Assembly: GCA_045613985.1 (NCBI GenBank)
Contig: JAZLCA010000014.1
Coordinates: 1-42,431 of the forward strand
DNA length: 42,431 nucleotides
Reading direction: 5' to 3'
Source: SIG644 sp045613985
Lineage (GTDB): Bacteria; Bacillota; Clostridia; Oscillospirales; CAG-272
Shown here: in pieces, positions 26,140 to 34,147 of the stretch
Numbering within the stretch: the first letter of the stretch is position 1
How the letters are laid out: each line of letters starts with the position of its first letter
The notes under the pieces: generated by a model
Databases searched by the model: none
Seen by the model: only the letters and a program-made list of their open reading frames with translations
What the model was told of the DNA's origin: nothing
Program-made: the position numbers and the translations under genes

Positions 26140-26561
26140 CAGAGGCCCCACTCTTCAAGTGCGCGGCGGAGTGCCTCGTCGTCTACGCTGTCTACCATCG
26201 CCTCATAGTTGGTTTCGGCCCAGATCTCGGCGTAATCGCTGCAGCCAACGATCACGGCGTTCTTTTCGATCTGCGCGTATTCCACCAGCATGGGAGGCAA
26301 AAGCACACGCCCCTGCGAATCCGGCGTAACCTGCGCGGCACTGCGGTGCAACAGACGCATGACCTGCTCGGCCAGCTGTCTGGACTGCTGCTTGATGGGA
26401 GCGGTGTAAGCGGCCCAACCCTCCAGAGAGTATACCTTGAGGCACTTCTCGCGAATGTCACGAGCGATCACAAACGTCTCGCCCAGCTCTTCACGCAGCT
26501 TTGCCGGCATAAAAATTCGATTTTTCGCATCCAATGAATGTCGAAATTCGCCTGTCAGCAT
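26139..26561 (-). CDS. mraZ: Transcriptional regulator MraZ
   Basis: A 140-aa protein with two tandem SpoVT/AbrB-like swapped-hairpin domains: MLTGEFRHSLDAKNRIFMPA at the N-terminus and RSAAQVTPDSQGRVLLPPML near 73-92. MraZ forms a ring-shaped oligomer that binds repeated boxes upstream of its own operon and represses the dcw cluster (shown in E. coli; mollicute homologues have been reported as activators). Five boxes and the promoter are visible just upstream here. The ribosome site is GGAAGGAGG with a 9-base spacing. First gene of the cluster. Confidence 0.96.
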   Translation of the reverse strand: MLTGEFRHSLDAKNRIFMPAKLREELGETFVIARDIREKCLKVYSLEGWAAYTAPIKQQSRQLAEQVMRLLHRSAAQVTPDSQGRVLLPPMLVEYAQIEKNAVIVGCSDYAEIWAETNYEAMVDSVDDEALRRALEEWGL

Positions 26562-26634
26562 CCTTATGTGCCTCCTTCCCCTGAATTTGCGGTCTTGAAA
26601 AGGTCGATTGTGAGATATTGGAAGGATTTCTCCT

Positions 26635-26699
26635 CCACCGGAGCTGTTTTCGCTCCACTTTCCTCATTTTCGCACCACTTTTCACCACTTGCGTGCCAC
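26635..26699 (-). promoter_or_regulatory. Array of five phased GTGG boxes, probable MraZ operator
   Basis: On the - strand GTGG occurs at 26696-26699, 26685-26688, 26675-26678, 26655-26658 and 26635-26638. The steps are 11, 10, 20 and 20 bases, so all sit on nearly the same DNA face. The first box begins 2 bases after the -10 hexamer, and the array spans the transcription start and leader. MraZ of other bacteria binds similar direct repeats spaced by about 10 bases. Confidence 0.82.
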
Positions 26700-26700
26700 T

Positions 26701-26729
26701 ATTATACATTGTTATTAAAAATAAATCAA
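26701..26729 (-). promoter_or_regulatory. Sigma-A promoter of the dcw cluster
   Basis: On the - strand TTGATT (26724-26729), a 17-base spacer, and a perfect TATAAT (26701-26706). It reads into the MraZ boxes and mraZ, about 140 bases upstream of the start codon. Confidence 0.88.
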
Positions 26730-26874
26730 GGGGGATTTATGAATTTTTTTGAAAAAATATCAGTTTTTCCGTTTTATCCTGTCAATTTTCGCCTGTTTTT
26801 TCCCTTTCCCACCCGCGGTTTACCTTCTATTTACTATTTTAACTATAATTTCTATTTTTTTCCATTTTCATCCG

Positions 26875-26915
26875 GAAAAATACGCCCTCAACTGTCACAT
26901 GAGAGCGTATTTTTC
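26875..26915. terminator. Intrinsic terminator of spoVAF
   Basis: Stem GAAAAATACGC / GCGTATTTTTC with an inner CTCA/TGAG pair, T run on the - strand, 32 bases after the spoVAF stop. The sequence between it and the mraZ promoter (26730-26874) is T-rich on the + strand and shows no gene. Confidence 0.85.
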
Positions 26916-26947
26916 GCTTTTCTTCCCTTTCCCTTCACAACCTCGCA

Positions 26948-28381
26948 CTATTTGCGGGGAAAGCTTTTGACCGGCTTTTTCACCCGCGTCAACAGGCTGA
27001 CCAACGCCTTTGCGTCGAAGGGAACGAGGGGATATAGATAGGATCTTTTGCCCGTGATTCCCCGATTGGCCGCCAGTAAAACGAAGATAAGGGCAACGCC
27101 CCCCACAAAGCCCCACACGTCGAACAAGGCGGTAAGAATAAGCAATATAATGCGCATGAACTTCACGGCGTAGCCAAGCTCATACGAACGCTGCGTGAAA
27201 TTGGCGATAGCAACGAAGGCCATATACAGAATGACCTCGGGGATGAGCCAACCGATGCTGACAGCAAAATCACCCAGGATCAATCCTCCTACGACCGACA
27301 ACGAATTGGACAGCATATTGGGAGTATTGAGCGAAGCCATGCGCAAGCCATCGATCAAAAACTCGACCAACAAAAGCTGGGCAATAATGGGGATCTTGCC
27401 CGTCGCCTCGGGTTGCATAAAGGAGAGGAAGCCAGGAACGATATCGGGATTTTTGACCATAAGGTACCAAAACGGGGTAAAGAATAACGCCAACCAAAAG
27501 ATGATCTGGCGGGTGATGCGGATATAGGTGCCGGTCAAGGGGGGAAAATAGTAATCATTGGTCTCCTGCAAAAAATCGAACATACTCGTAGGAAGCACCA
27601 TGACCTGCGGACTATTGTCGCACAAGACCAGTACACTTCCCTCCAACAATTGTGCGGCTGCCGTGTCGGGTCTCTCCGTCGTGCGGACCTTGGGAAACGG
27701 GTTATACCATCGCCGGCGAATCAGACATTCCAAAAGCGATTCCTGCCCCATGGGAAGTGCATCTGTGCGGACGTGCTCAATTTTGCTTTTCAACTGCTTC
27801 ACGTATTCCATATCGGCGCGATCCTTCATATAACAGATGCAAACGTCCGTGCGGGAATCATCCCCGACGGCAACGTACTGCATGGTCAGGGCGGGATTTC
27901 GGATGCGTCGGCGAATAAGTGCGGTATTGAAGATGAGCGTTTCCACAAAGCCATCCCGCGCCCCTCGCATCACAAGGTCCCCCTCGGGTTCCGCAGTATC
28001 CCGGGCGGGATAGGTGCGGGCATCCACGATGATGACCTCTCCTCCGAAGCTGGATCCCAAAAGAATGGTCGCACCCGAAAGAAGAGAGCGCGTAATGGTC
28101 TCTCCATCCGCCGCGACCTCCGCCTCCACGTAAGGGATATTGCGCTGCATAAATTCTTTCGCGCTTCGGTTTTCCAGACCCGAAAGACCTAATAAATAAA
28201 TGAAGATTTTGGTCATGGAGCCGTCCTTGACAAACCCGTCGATATAATAGGCCGTCAATTCATCCTGCCCCACCTGTAAAACCTTTTTGATCAGATCAAA
28301 GTTATCGTTTACACAAAACGTCTCATCCATGAGCCGGACGTTGTCGGCATAACTCCCTGTCAGCTGTATCTTACTTGCCAC
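26948..28381 (-). CDS. spoVAF: Stage V sporulation protein AF (GerA-family spore membrane protein)
   Basis: A 477-aa protein with a ~270-residue soluble N-terminal domain and about five membrane helices in the C-terminal third, the layout of GerA-type A subunits. SpoVAF rather than GerAA is favoured by the N-terminal FCVNDNFDLIKK and YYIDGFVKDG, and by DARTYPARDTAEPE followed by RGARDGFVETLIFNTALIRRR, which match SpoVAF closely. It is made in the forespore and placed in the spore inner membrane, where it assists germination. The GTG at 28381 sits 8 bases after GAGG; an in-frame GTG at 28390 lies inside that site. A sigma-G-type promoter lies just upstream. No other spoVA gene is in the window. 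Confidence 0.87.
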   Translation of the reverse strand: MASKIQLTGSYADNVRLMDETFCVNDNFDLIKKVLQVGQDELTAYYIDGFVKDGSMTKIFIYLLGLSGLENRSAKEFMQRNIPYVEAEVAADGETITRSLLSGATILLGSSFGGEVIIVDARTYPARDTAEPEGDLVMRGARDGFVETLIFNTALIRRRIRNPALTMQYVAVGDDSRTDVCICYMKDRADMEYVKQLKSKIEHVRTDALPMGQESLLECLIRRRWYNPFPKVRTTERPDTAAAQLLEGSVLVLCDNSPQVMVLPTSMFDFLQETNDYYFPPLTGTYIRITRQIIFWLALFFTPFWYLMVKNPDIVPGFLSFMQPEATGKIPIIAQLLLVEFLIDGLRMASLNTPNMLSNSLSVVGGLILGDFAVSIGWLIPEVILYMAFVAIANFTQRSYELGYAVKFMRIILLILTALFDVWGFVGGVALIFVLLAANRGITGKRSYLYPLVPFDAKALVSLLTRVKKPVKSFPRK

Positions 28382-28410
28382 ACCTGTCACCTCGTTTCAA
28401 AAGATATGGT

Positions 28411-28440
28411 TAGTATGGCACGCAAACAGAATTTGATGCA
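28411..28440 (-). promoter_or_regulatory. Sigma-G (or sigma-F)-type promoter of spoVAF
   Basis: On the - strand TGCATC (28435-28440), a 17-base spacer, and CATACTA (28411-28417). The -10 box matches the forespore sigma-G pattern exactly and the -35 box in five of six bases. It ends 30 bases before the GTG start. Confidence 0.75.
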
Positions 28441-28442
28441 AA

Positions 28443-28602
28443 GAGAAAAGAAAAGCCCCGCATATGCGGGGCGAAAACAGCATTACAGGCTTGACTGTTT
28501 TTCTGTAACGGCAACAAGGAGCAAGCACATATTCTTCATTATTGAGATATCTCGGCATCACGCGTTCATTCTCATTATATATAATTTCTATTTTTCACAC
28601 AA
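28443..28602 (-). ncRNA. Candidate small transcription unit (small RNA or 18-residue peptide)
   Basis: On the - strand a promoter-like TTGTGT (28597-28602), a 17-base spacer and TATAAT (28574-28579) precede about 120 transcribed bases ending in a terminator: palindrome GCCCCGCATATGCGGGGC (28455-28472) followed by TTTTCTTTTC. Inside is a short frame, 28539 to 28483, encoding MKNMCLLLVAVTEKQSSL. It has a palindrome GAGATATCTC upstream but no strong ribosome site. TTACAG/CTGTAA and AAAACAG/CTGTTTT offer two competing hairpins. No known RNA family is recognised. The rest of the gap to the lipoprotein gene (28603-28664) shows nothing else. Confidence 0.35.
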
Positions 28603-28664
28603 AGCAATTTACGGAGAGGACGGAAGTCTCACTTCGTTTTTTCATAATCCCCATTGAGCAACAA

Positions 28665-28693
28665 AGAAACCCACAGCATCGCCGTGGGTTTCT
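28665..28693. terminator. Terminator after the DUF4358 lipoprotein gene
   Basis: A perfect 10-bp stem AGAAACCCAC / GTGGGTTTCT with a 9-base loop, 11 bases after the stop, followed on the - strand by TTGTTG. Confidence 0.75.
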
Positions 28694-28703
28694 CTCATTC
28701 ATT

Positions 28704-29207
28704 TTATTTATCCAATGCAATCGCCTGCTTGACCGCACTCAGCGCCGCGGTCTCATCCTCGGCATCGAGAATGTAGTAAACGACGTAGCAGCCGTACACC
28801 TCGATACCTGCGTTATCGATTTTGGCCATGTCCTCGGGGCTGTAATTGGCTGCGAAGGAGCGCAGATTGGCCGTCTGATCGTCCAGATACTTCTGCACCA
28901 TAGCGCGTACTGCCGCCGCATCCTGCTCGCTTGCGGCGCGAAAGACGCCCAACTCGTCAACGTCCGTTTCCACGCGGCTGAAAAGAATTTTACAATCCTT
29001 GACCTTAGCATAAGCCTCCTGCTCGCCAAAATAAAACTCGTACAGGTCGGCATCGCCGCTCATATAATCGTCCGCTTGTCCGATGGCGGAGACCATATCG
29101 TCCGCCACTTTATCCGATGCCACGTCGCTCGCATAGGCACTCTTGTCTCCGCAAGCGCACAGCGCCAGGCACACAAGAGCCAACACAACGATCAAAATTT
29201 TCTTCAT
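28704..29207 (-). CDS. DUF4358-type lipoprotein
   Basis: A 167-aa predicted lipoprotein: a basic start, a hydrophobic stretch and a lipobox ending at Cys19 (ALCAC), so it should be anchored outside the membrane. The mature part matches the DUF4358 pattern of small clostridial lipoproteins, with LYEFYFG, CKILFSR and the closing IEVYGCYVVYYILDAED. Function is unknown. The start at 29207 follows GAGGA by 8 bases; an ATG five codons earlier overlaps the upstream stop. It ends the operon with the SGNH hydrolase. Confidence 0.75.
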   Translation of the reverse strand: MKKILIVVLALVCLALCACGDKSAYASDVASDKVADDMVSAIGQADDYMSGDADLYEFYFGEQEAYAKVKDCKILFSRVETDVDELGVFRAASEQDAAAVRAMVQKYLDDQTANLRSFAANYSPEDMAKIDNAGIEVYGCYVVYYILDAEDETAALSAVKQAIALDK

Positions 29208-29221
29208 ATTCAAAGTCCTCA

Positions 29222-30085
29222 TTATTGTTCAGTATAAGCGTGGGTGCGAAGATAGTTGACCAGCAGCACGTACGCCTCGTTTTTCAAATGCATTCCGTCA
29301 CCGTTATGCAGTGTCTCGGGCAGATAGCCGTTCTTGCCCACCAGAGCCGAAGCGGTGTCGACAACGTAAGCGTCATACGTTTTCGCAATGTCGGGCAACA
29401 GCTCGTTCAAACGCGCAATGGTTTTATTTTTTGTCTCTGCGCCGTCAGCACAGGCCGCTAGCGGATAAATGGTCTGCAAAATAACCACCGTCTCGGGCGA
29501 CGCCTCATGGATGGCGGAGATCAGTTTACCATAAGCTGTCTTATACAGATTCTCATTCTTGCCAAAGCCCGACAGGCCGTTGACGCCAAAGGACAGCACG
29601 ATATACTTTGGCTTTTCCAGCGCCACCGCGGCCGGGATGGTCATCTCCTTGCCCGTTTCGGGATAAATGATGGACTTTTGTACAATATTGAGATCCAGCA
29701 TCATCGTATTCAATTCATTGGACCATACCTGCTTCGTCAGCGTTCCGCCCGTCAGCGCACCGCTGCGACGGAAATGGGCCGTGGTGGATTCACCGACAAA
29801 AATCATTTCATCGATATACGACATTCCCGCGTCAGCCGTCTGTCCCAGCAGGCGATCATCCGCGAAATTTCCGTCACCGGGTTTGGCAGTCGGCGCATCG
29901 GGAACGGTCCCCGCCGGATCGTTCGGACCATCCTTTTCGGGTACGTCCTCTGCCGGAGCATCCGGACGCAACAGGGCCATCAGTCCCAGCGTCAGTGAGG
30001 CAACAAGACAAATAACCATCAGCATCACGCCGGTAAAAACCAAATAGGCGAACAGCTTTCGCTGTTTTTGAGTAAATCGGTTCAT
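29222..30085 (-). CDS. Membrane-anchored SGNH/GDSL hydrolase
   Basis: A 287-aa protein with one membrane helix (about 12-38) and a Pro/Asp/Gly-rich spacer (about 40-75), followed by an extracellular SGNH domain. Ser100 in IFVGESTTAHF replaces the usual GDS block I, Gly/Asn of block III lie in LSFGVNGLSG, and block V is DGMHLKNEA near the end with Asp and His. Such enzymes often deacylate cell-wall or extracellular glycans; the substrate is unknown. The start at 30085 follows AAAGGAGC; an upstream in-frame codon at 30118 has no such site. It runs into the DUF4358 lipoprotein gene with a 14-base gap. Confidence 0.8.
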   Translation of the reverse strand: MNRFTQKQRKLFAYLVFTGVMLMVICLVASLTLGLMALLRPDAPAEDVPEKDGPNDPAGTVPDAPTAKPGDGNFADDRLLGQTADAGMSYIDEMIFVGESTTAHFRRSGALTGGTLTKQVWSNELNTMMLDLNIVQKSIIYPETGKEMTIPAAVALEKPKYIVLSFGVNGLSGFGKNENLYKTAYGKLISAIHEASPETVVILQTIYPLAACADGAETKNKTIARLNELLPDIAKTYDAYVVDTASALVGKNGYLPETLHNGDGMHLKNEAYVLLVNYLRTHAYTEQ

Positions 30086-30175
30086 ATTTCCGCTCCTTTC
30101 TTGGGGTGGCAACAACAATAGTATGGCACAAAACCGCTCATGCTACGCTTGTTTCCATCGTTCCAGAAACGGTTG

Positions 30176-30592
30176 TTATTTTTTAAATACGGATTTGTAT
30201 TCTTGCTTCGGTTCCGGTTTTGCTTTACGGACGAAGCTCAAGATCATCCAGTAGATCGCCATGCCGATCCAATAGACCACTGCCATGACGAGCAGCATGA
30301 CCAGCTTCATGGATGCCGAGCTGCTCAGACCCTTAGCCGCAGGCAAATACAAAAAGACGAACGCGCCCGCGGTGACCAACACGAAATGCACGAGCAGGCG
30401 AACACCTCCGTTCCATTTGGTCGTGAGATAGATGACGTTGGCCAAAGCAAAGCTCAGCGCAAACCAGAACACGCGCAAAAAAGCGGGGGGATAAAGAGGC
30501 TCCTCGCCCGAAAGATTCAATAACAGCATCAGCATCGCCGTGATCGTATAGATGCGGCAGGTGTGATCCAGCAGTTTTTTCCAGAATTGCAT
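30176..30592 (-). CDS. Four-helix membrane protein, DUF3021-like
   Basis: A 138-aa protein with four predicted helices (about 12-30, 40-58, 67-86 and 98-125) and a Lys-rich tail. Size, topology and the N-terminal LLDHTCRIYTITAML resemble DUF3021 proteins, but this is a weak assignment. The start at 30592 has AAAGGAGC 7 bases upstream. It begins 14 bases after the YwlG gene, so is part of that transcript. Function is unknown. Confidence 0.65.
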   Translation of the reverse strand: MQFWKKLLDHTCRIYTITAMLMLLLNLSGEEPLYPPAFLRVFWFALSFALANVIYLTTKWNGGVRLLVHFVLVTAGAFVFLYLPAAKGLSSSASMKLVMLLVMAVVYWIGMAIYWMILSFVRKAKPEPKQEYKSVFKK

Positions 30593-30606
30593 AACGTCCG
30601 CTCCTT

Positions 30607-31161
30607 TCAACGCATCTCGCCCGAGCCGTATTGTGCCCGCGCACCGCCGATAAATTTCGGTCTCGTTCTCGCGCACAGCAAAATCGCTTCACCGATATGG
30701 TCCAGCGACAAGCGCACGGGAACAGCGACGTCACGCAGATGCATTCCGATCAACGTTCCTCCAATATCAAGTCCCGCATGAGCGCGGATATGCTCCACAG
30801 CCACAGGGTCCTTCATGCCCGCATGCACCGTCGTAGCAAACGAGCCGCCCGCATGAGGATGAGGCAAGACGCTGACAACGTCGTATCCGTACTTTTCAGC
30901 GCACTCGCGCTCAATGATCAAGGCGCGGTTGAGATGCTCACAGCACTGAGCAGCAAGATAAATGCCCTGCTCTGCTAAAAGGGGCAAGATTCCTTTGACG
31001 ATCGCCTCTGCCGCTTCGGCCGACGATGCTTTACCGATGTGCCCTCCCACCACTTCCGAGGAAGAACAGCCCACCACGAAAATATCGCCCGGGCGAAGTC
31101 CTGCAACTGCCAAGAGCTCGCGCACCGCCGCGCGGGTCTGGTCCGTAATTTGTTCCATCAT
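30607..31161 (-). CDS. ywlG: YwlG/UPF0340 (TIGR01440) family protein
   Basis: A 184-aa cytoplasmic protein that matches the UPF0340/DUF436 family along its whole length: VGCSSSEVVGGHIGKASS near 30-47, EHLNRALIIERE near 76-87, HAGGSFATTVHAGMKDPV and the closing HIRAHAGLDIGGTLIGMHL. Function is uncharacterised. It lies 20 bases after nagB, a common type of neighbour context in Firmicutes. Two adjacent ATGs are possible starts. Confidence 0.9.
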   Translation of the reverse strand: MMEQITDQTRAAVRELLAVAGLRPGDIFVVGCSSSEVVGGHIGKASSAEAAEAIVKGILPLLAEQGIYLAAQCCEHLNRALIIERECAEKYGYDVVSVLPHPHAGGSFATTVHAGMKDPVAVEHIRAHAGLDIGGTLIGMHLRDVAVPVRLSLDHIGEAILLCARTRPKFIGGARAQYGSGEMR

Positions 31162-31181
31162 TTGTTATAGCATCCTTTTCA

Positions 31182-31934
31182 TCAGGCAAACGCCGCAAGA
31201 GTGGCCTCGTCGCACAGAGAAACTGCGTCACGGTCGCACAAAATGGTGACGTCAGCGTGCAGGTTAAGTAACGATGCAGGGCAAGAGGTCGTCAGCTTGC
31301 CCGACAAAACGGTAGCAATGGCCTTCGCCTTAGCCGCCCCTGTAGCGATAAGCAAAATGCGACGGGCAGACAGAATCGTACCGATGCCCATGGTCAGGGC
31401 GTGACGTGGCACGTCGGCCTCGCTTTCAAAGAAGCGAGCATTGGCGCGAATGGTGTCCTCGGTCAGATCCGTCAAGTGAGTAAGAGGATCCAGAGCCTCT
31501 GCCGGCTCGTTAAAGCCGATGTGACCGTTGCCGCCGATGCCCAGCACCTGAATATCGATGCCGCCCAGGTCGCGAATGATCTGCTCATAAGCCGCGCAAG
31601 CCGCGGCAGGATCCTTTGCCAGACCATCGGGGACGTTGGTATTGTTCTTATCAATGTTGACATGATCGAACAGCTGATGATTCATGAAATAACGATAACT
31701 CTGGTCGTTATCGGGGGCGAGGGGGTAATACTCGTCCAGATTGACCGAACGCACGGTCGAAAAATCCAACTCTCCCGCCTCATAGCGGCGGATGAGCTCC
31801 GCATACATGGGAACGGGGGTGGAGCCGGTGGCAAGACCCAGCACCGCATCACGGCGATCCGCCATGACAGCGGCGATCATATCCGCACCCAGCTTAGCAA
31901 TTTCCTGTTGATGATCACACACGATCAGACGCAT
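31182..31934 (-). CDS. nagB: Glucosamine-6-phosphate deaminase
   Basis: A 250-aa enzyme that converts glucosamine-6-phosphate to fructose-6-phosphate and ammonia in amino-sugar catabolism. Motifs: LGLATGSTPVPMY near 33-45, VNLDEYYPL near 64-72 with the catalytic Asp, and GIGGNGHIGFNEP near 132-144 with the ring-opening His. The length is typical of Gram-positive NagB, which lacks the allosteric C-terminal extension of E. coli NagB. The start follows AGAGGT. nagA is not in the window. Confidence 0.95.
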   Translation of the reverse strand: MRLIVCDHQQEIAKLGADMIAAVMADRRDAVLGLATGSTPVPMYAELIRRYEAGELDFSTVRSVNLDEYYPLAPDNDQSYRYFMNHQLFDHVNIDKNNTNVPDGLAKDPAAACAAYEQIIRDLGGIDIQVLGIGGNGHIGFNEPAEALDPLTHLTDLTEDTIRANARFFESEADVPRHALTMGIGTILSARRILLIATGAAKAKAIATVLSGKLTTSCPASLLNLHADVTILCDRDAVSLCDEATLAAFA

Positions 31935-31957
31935 ATTGTCTACCTCTTTTCTTAATG

Positions 31958-33049
31958 TTAAAATTTATCACTGCCATCCTCAGGGATAGCCTCTTTCATT
32001 GCTACGATAGCGCACTCGATCATGTCGTCGTCGGGCTCGTACACCGTCAAACGCTGCAAAAGCAGACCGGGAGCGGAAATGATACGGGTGAACCAATTGT
32101 CGTGGCGGCCTGCCAGCTTGATCAGCTCGTATCCGATACCAACGATCAAGGGGATGAGCGCAACCTTGATCAGCACTCGCAAAATAGTAGGCAGCGTGGG
32201 AGGAATGAAAAATCCGACCACGATACTGACCAGCACCATAATGATCAAAAACGACGTGCCACAGCGGGGATGGAAGCGACGCATGGAACGGATGTTTTCC
32301 ACCGTCAATTCAAGCCCTGCCTCATAACAGAAAATCGTCTTGTGTTCAGCGCCATGGAACATATAGGTGCGGCGGATATCCTTCATCAAGGCCACCGCCG
32401 ACATATAGCCTACCAAAAGCACGACGCGAAGGACACCCTCGAATGCCGACTTCAGATAGCGATTATCGGGAGCAAAGATACCATCGGGCATCCATTCGTA
32501 CAGCTTGGAAGGCAACCAGAAAAACAGAAGAAAAGCCAGGCCAAACGCCAACACGGTGGCAATGACCATCATCACAGCCATGACCTTGGAGGTTTCCTCG
32601 CCTTCCTTTTTCGCTTCGGGCGAAGGCGCGTCGAACGCTTGTTTTTCCACGGGTGCCTCTCCCGCCTCATCCATCGTCAAAGCCTCGGCAGGCTCTTCCG
32701 CCGTCTCTTGCGACACCGCTTGGTCAGCTGCCTTTTCTTTCTTTTTATCATCCTCGTCTTCAAAATCATCCAGCCCCGCAATTTCGGCACTGCGCATCAG
32801 GCACTTGTAGCCAAAGCGGAGCGTGTCGATAAAATTAAAAATACCGCGGATAAAGGGCAGTCGCAAAATTTTCGCCTTCTTTTTAACCTCCGTAGGCCAT
32901 TTTTCCAGCACGATCTCCCCTTCGGGGTTGCGCACCGCCATCGCAGTCGTCTGGGGACCGCGCATCATAATACCTTCGATCAAAGCCTGACCGCCGATGG
33001 AGGTTTTGAGCCGGCAGGCCTTTTCGTTGTCTCTCTTTTTTCCAGCCAT
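31958..33049 (-). CDS. DUF1385 family membrane protein (YqhQ-like)
   Basis: A 363-aa membrane protein. The conserved start SIGGQALIEGIMMRGP and the block FHGAEHKTIFCYEAG...RFHPRCGTSFL (about 232-270) are diagnostic of DUF1385. Between about 95 and 155 there is an acidic, Ala/Glu-rich insertion, then about four helices. Function is unknown. First gene of its operon, with an extended -10 promoter about 55 bases upstream and AAAGGA before the ATG. Confidence 0.9.
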   Translation of the reverse strand: MAGKKRDNEKACRLKTSIGGQALIEGIMMRGPQTTAMAVRNPEGEIVLEKWPTEVKKKAKILRLPFIRGIFNFIDTLRFGYKCLMRSAEIAGLDDFEDEDDKKKEKAADQAVSQETAEEPAEALTMDEAGEAPVEKQAFDAPSPEAKKEGEETSKVMAVMMVIATVLAFGLAFLLFFWLPSKLYEWMPDGIFAPDNRYLKSAFEGVLRVVLLVGYMSAVALMKDIRRTYMFHGAEHKTIFCYEAGLELTVENIRSMRRFHPRCGTSFLIIMVLVSIVVGFFIPPTLPTILRVLIKVALIPLIVGIGYELIKLAGRHDNWFTRIISAPGLLLQRLTVYEPDDDMIECAIVAMKEAIPEDGSDKF

Positions 33050-33104
33050 GTGATACGTCCTTTCAATGCCACGCAGTCAATGCGGGCAAATAAACTAACA
33101 TAGT

Positions 33105-33113
33105 ATTATATCA
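33105..33113 (-). promoter_or_regulatory. Extended -10 promoter of the DUF1385-nagB-ywlG operon
   Basis: On the - strand TGATATAAT, an extended -10 element with a perfect TATAAT (33105-33110). No good -35 box is seen at 17 bases. Confidence 0.55.
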
Positions 33114-33145
33114 TCATTTTATTAACACCATGTGAAATTGTTGTA

Positions 33146-34120
33146 TTATTTTTCTCGTTTAAAATAAATTCCCTGATATAATCCTCGGGCAAACAGGGCC
33201 TTATCGATATCGTTGATAACACTGACTTTACGGCGGCTCCATTCGGGAGCAAGCAGCTGCTCGGCCATACCGTCGCCCGTCAAGCGTCCAATTACGGTGT
33301 CGGGCGGCAACAGCGTCAAGGCTTCAACGACTGTTTCCACGTAGTCCTCTCGTTCCATGGGGGTATATTCGCCCGCTCGGTACATACCGGCAAGCGGCGT
33401 CCCCTCTAACACGTGAAGCAGATGAATTTTCACTTGATGCGGATGCAACGCTGCCACGCGGCGTATCGTCTCAAGCATATCCTCTCGCGTCTCTCCCGGC
33501 AAGCCGAAGATCAGATGGACGCAGATGTGTATATTCTTGTTGGCCGCTCGCAAAGCCTCGTATCCTTGGCAAAACTGCGCCCAAGTATGACCGCGGTTGA
33601 TCAATACCGCCGTTTTATCATGAACGGATTGCAACCCCAATTCGACGGTAAGAACCGTCCGCTCCGAAAGCTCGGAAAGATACTCCACGACCTCGGGAGG
33701 AAGACAATCGGCGCGGGTAGCAATATTGAGTCCCACCGCCCCCGGTAAAGCCAAAGCCGTTTCAAACAAAGTGCGCAAACGGGACAGCGGCGCGTAGGTG
33801 TTGGTATGCGCTTGAAAATACGGGATACACCGATCAACGCTCCATTTGCGGGACAGCTGTTCGCGGACACAGCGGTACTGTTCCTCAATGCTCAGCGTTG
33901 GCTGTGCGGCAAAATCTCCGCTCCCCCGCCCCGAGCAATAAATACAACCTCCCGTCGCACACCGTCCGTCGATGTTGGGGCAGGTCATGCCGGCATCCAA
34001 GGGAATCTTGGCACATTTGCCGCCAAACGTTTGCTTCAAATAGTAGTCATAGGTATAGTATCTCTTATTGGTATCGGAATACGGATAAGGATTCGTCTTC
34101 GTCTGGTTGTTTCTTTTCAT
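33146..34120 (-). CDS. TIGR01212 family radical SAM protein (YtqA-like)
   Basis: A 324-aa radical SAM protein. The iron-sulfur region is CPNIDGRCATGGCIYC near 47-62, a variant in which the cysteines are spread further than in CxxxCxxC but which is typical of the TIGR01212/YhcC family. Downstream blocks ARYFQAHTNTYAP-like (here PYFQAHTNTYAPLS) and GLQSVHD...INRGHT also fit. The cellular reaction is not established. The start follows AAGGAGG. It is transcribed with the lipoprotein gene upstream (27-base gap). Confidence 0.9.
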   Translation of the reverse strand: MKRNNQTKTNPYPYSDTNKRYYTYDYYLKQTFGGKCAKIPLDAGMTCPNIDGRCATGGCIYCSGRGSGDFAAQPTLSIEEQYRCVREQLSRKWSVDRCIPYFQAHTNTYAPLSRLRTLFETALALPGAVGLNIATRADCLPPEVVEYLSELSERTVLTVELGLQSVHDKTAVLINRGHTWAQFCQGYEALRAANKNIHICVHLIFGLPGETREDMLETIRRVAALHPHQVKIHLLHVLEGTPLAGMYRAGEYTPMEREDYVETVVEALTLLPPDTVIGRLTGDGMAEQLLAPEWSRRKVSVINDIDKALFARGLYQGIYFKREK

Positions 34121-34147
34121 GTCAACGCCTCCTTATCGCCTTGCCGA

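Noticed and set aside
28483..28539. AgrD-like or leader-type autoinducer peptide
   Set aside because: MKNMCLLLVAVTEKQSSL is too short, with one Cys and no charged tail or adjacent agrB; only the neutral 'small unit' description is kept.
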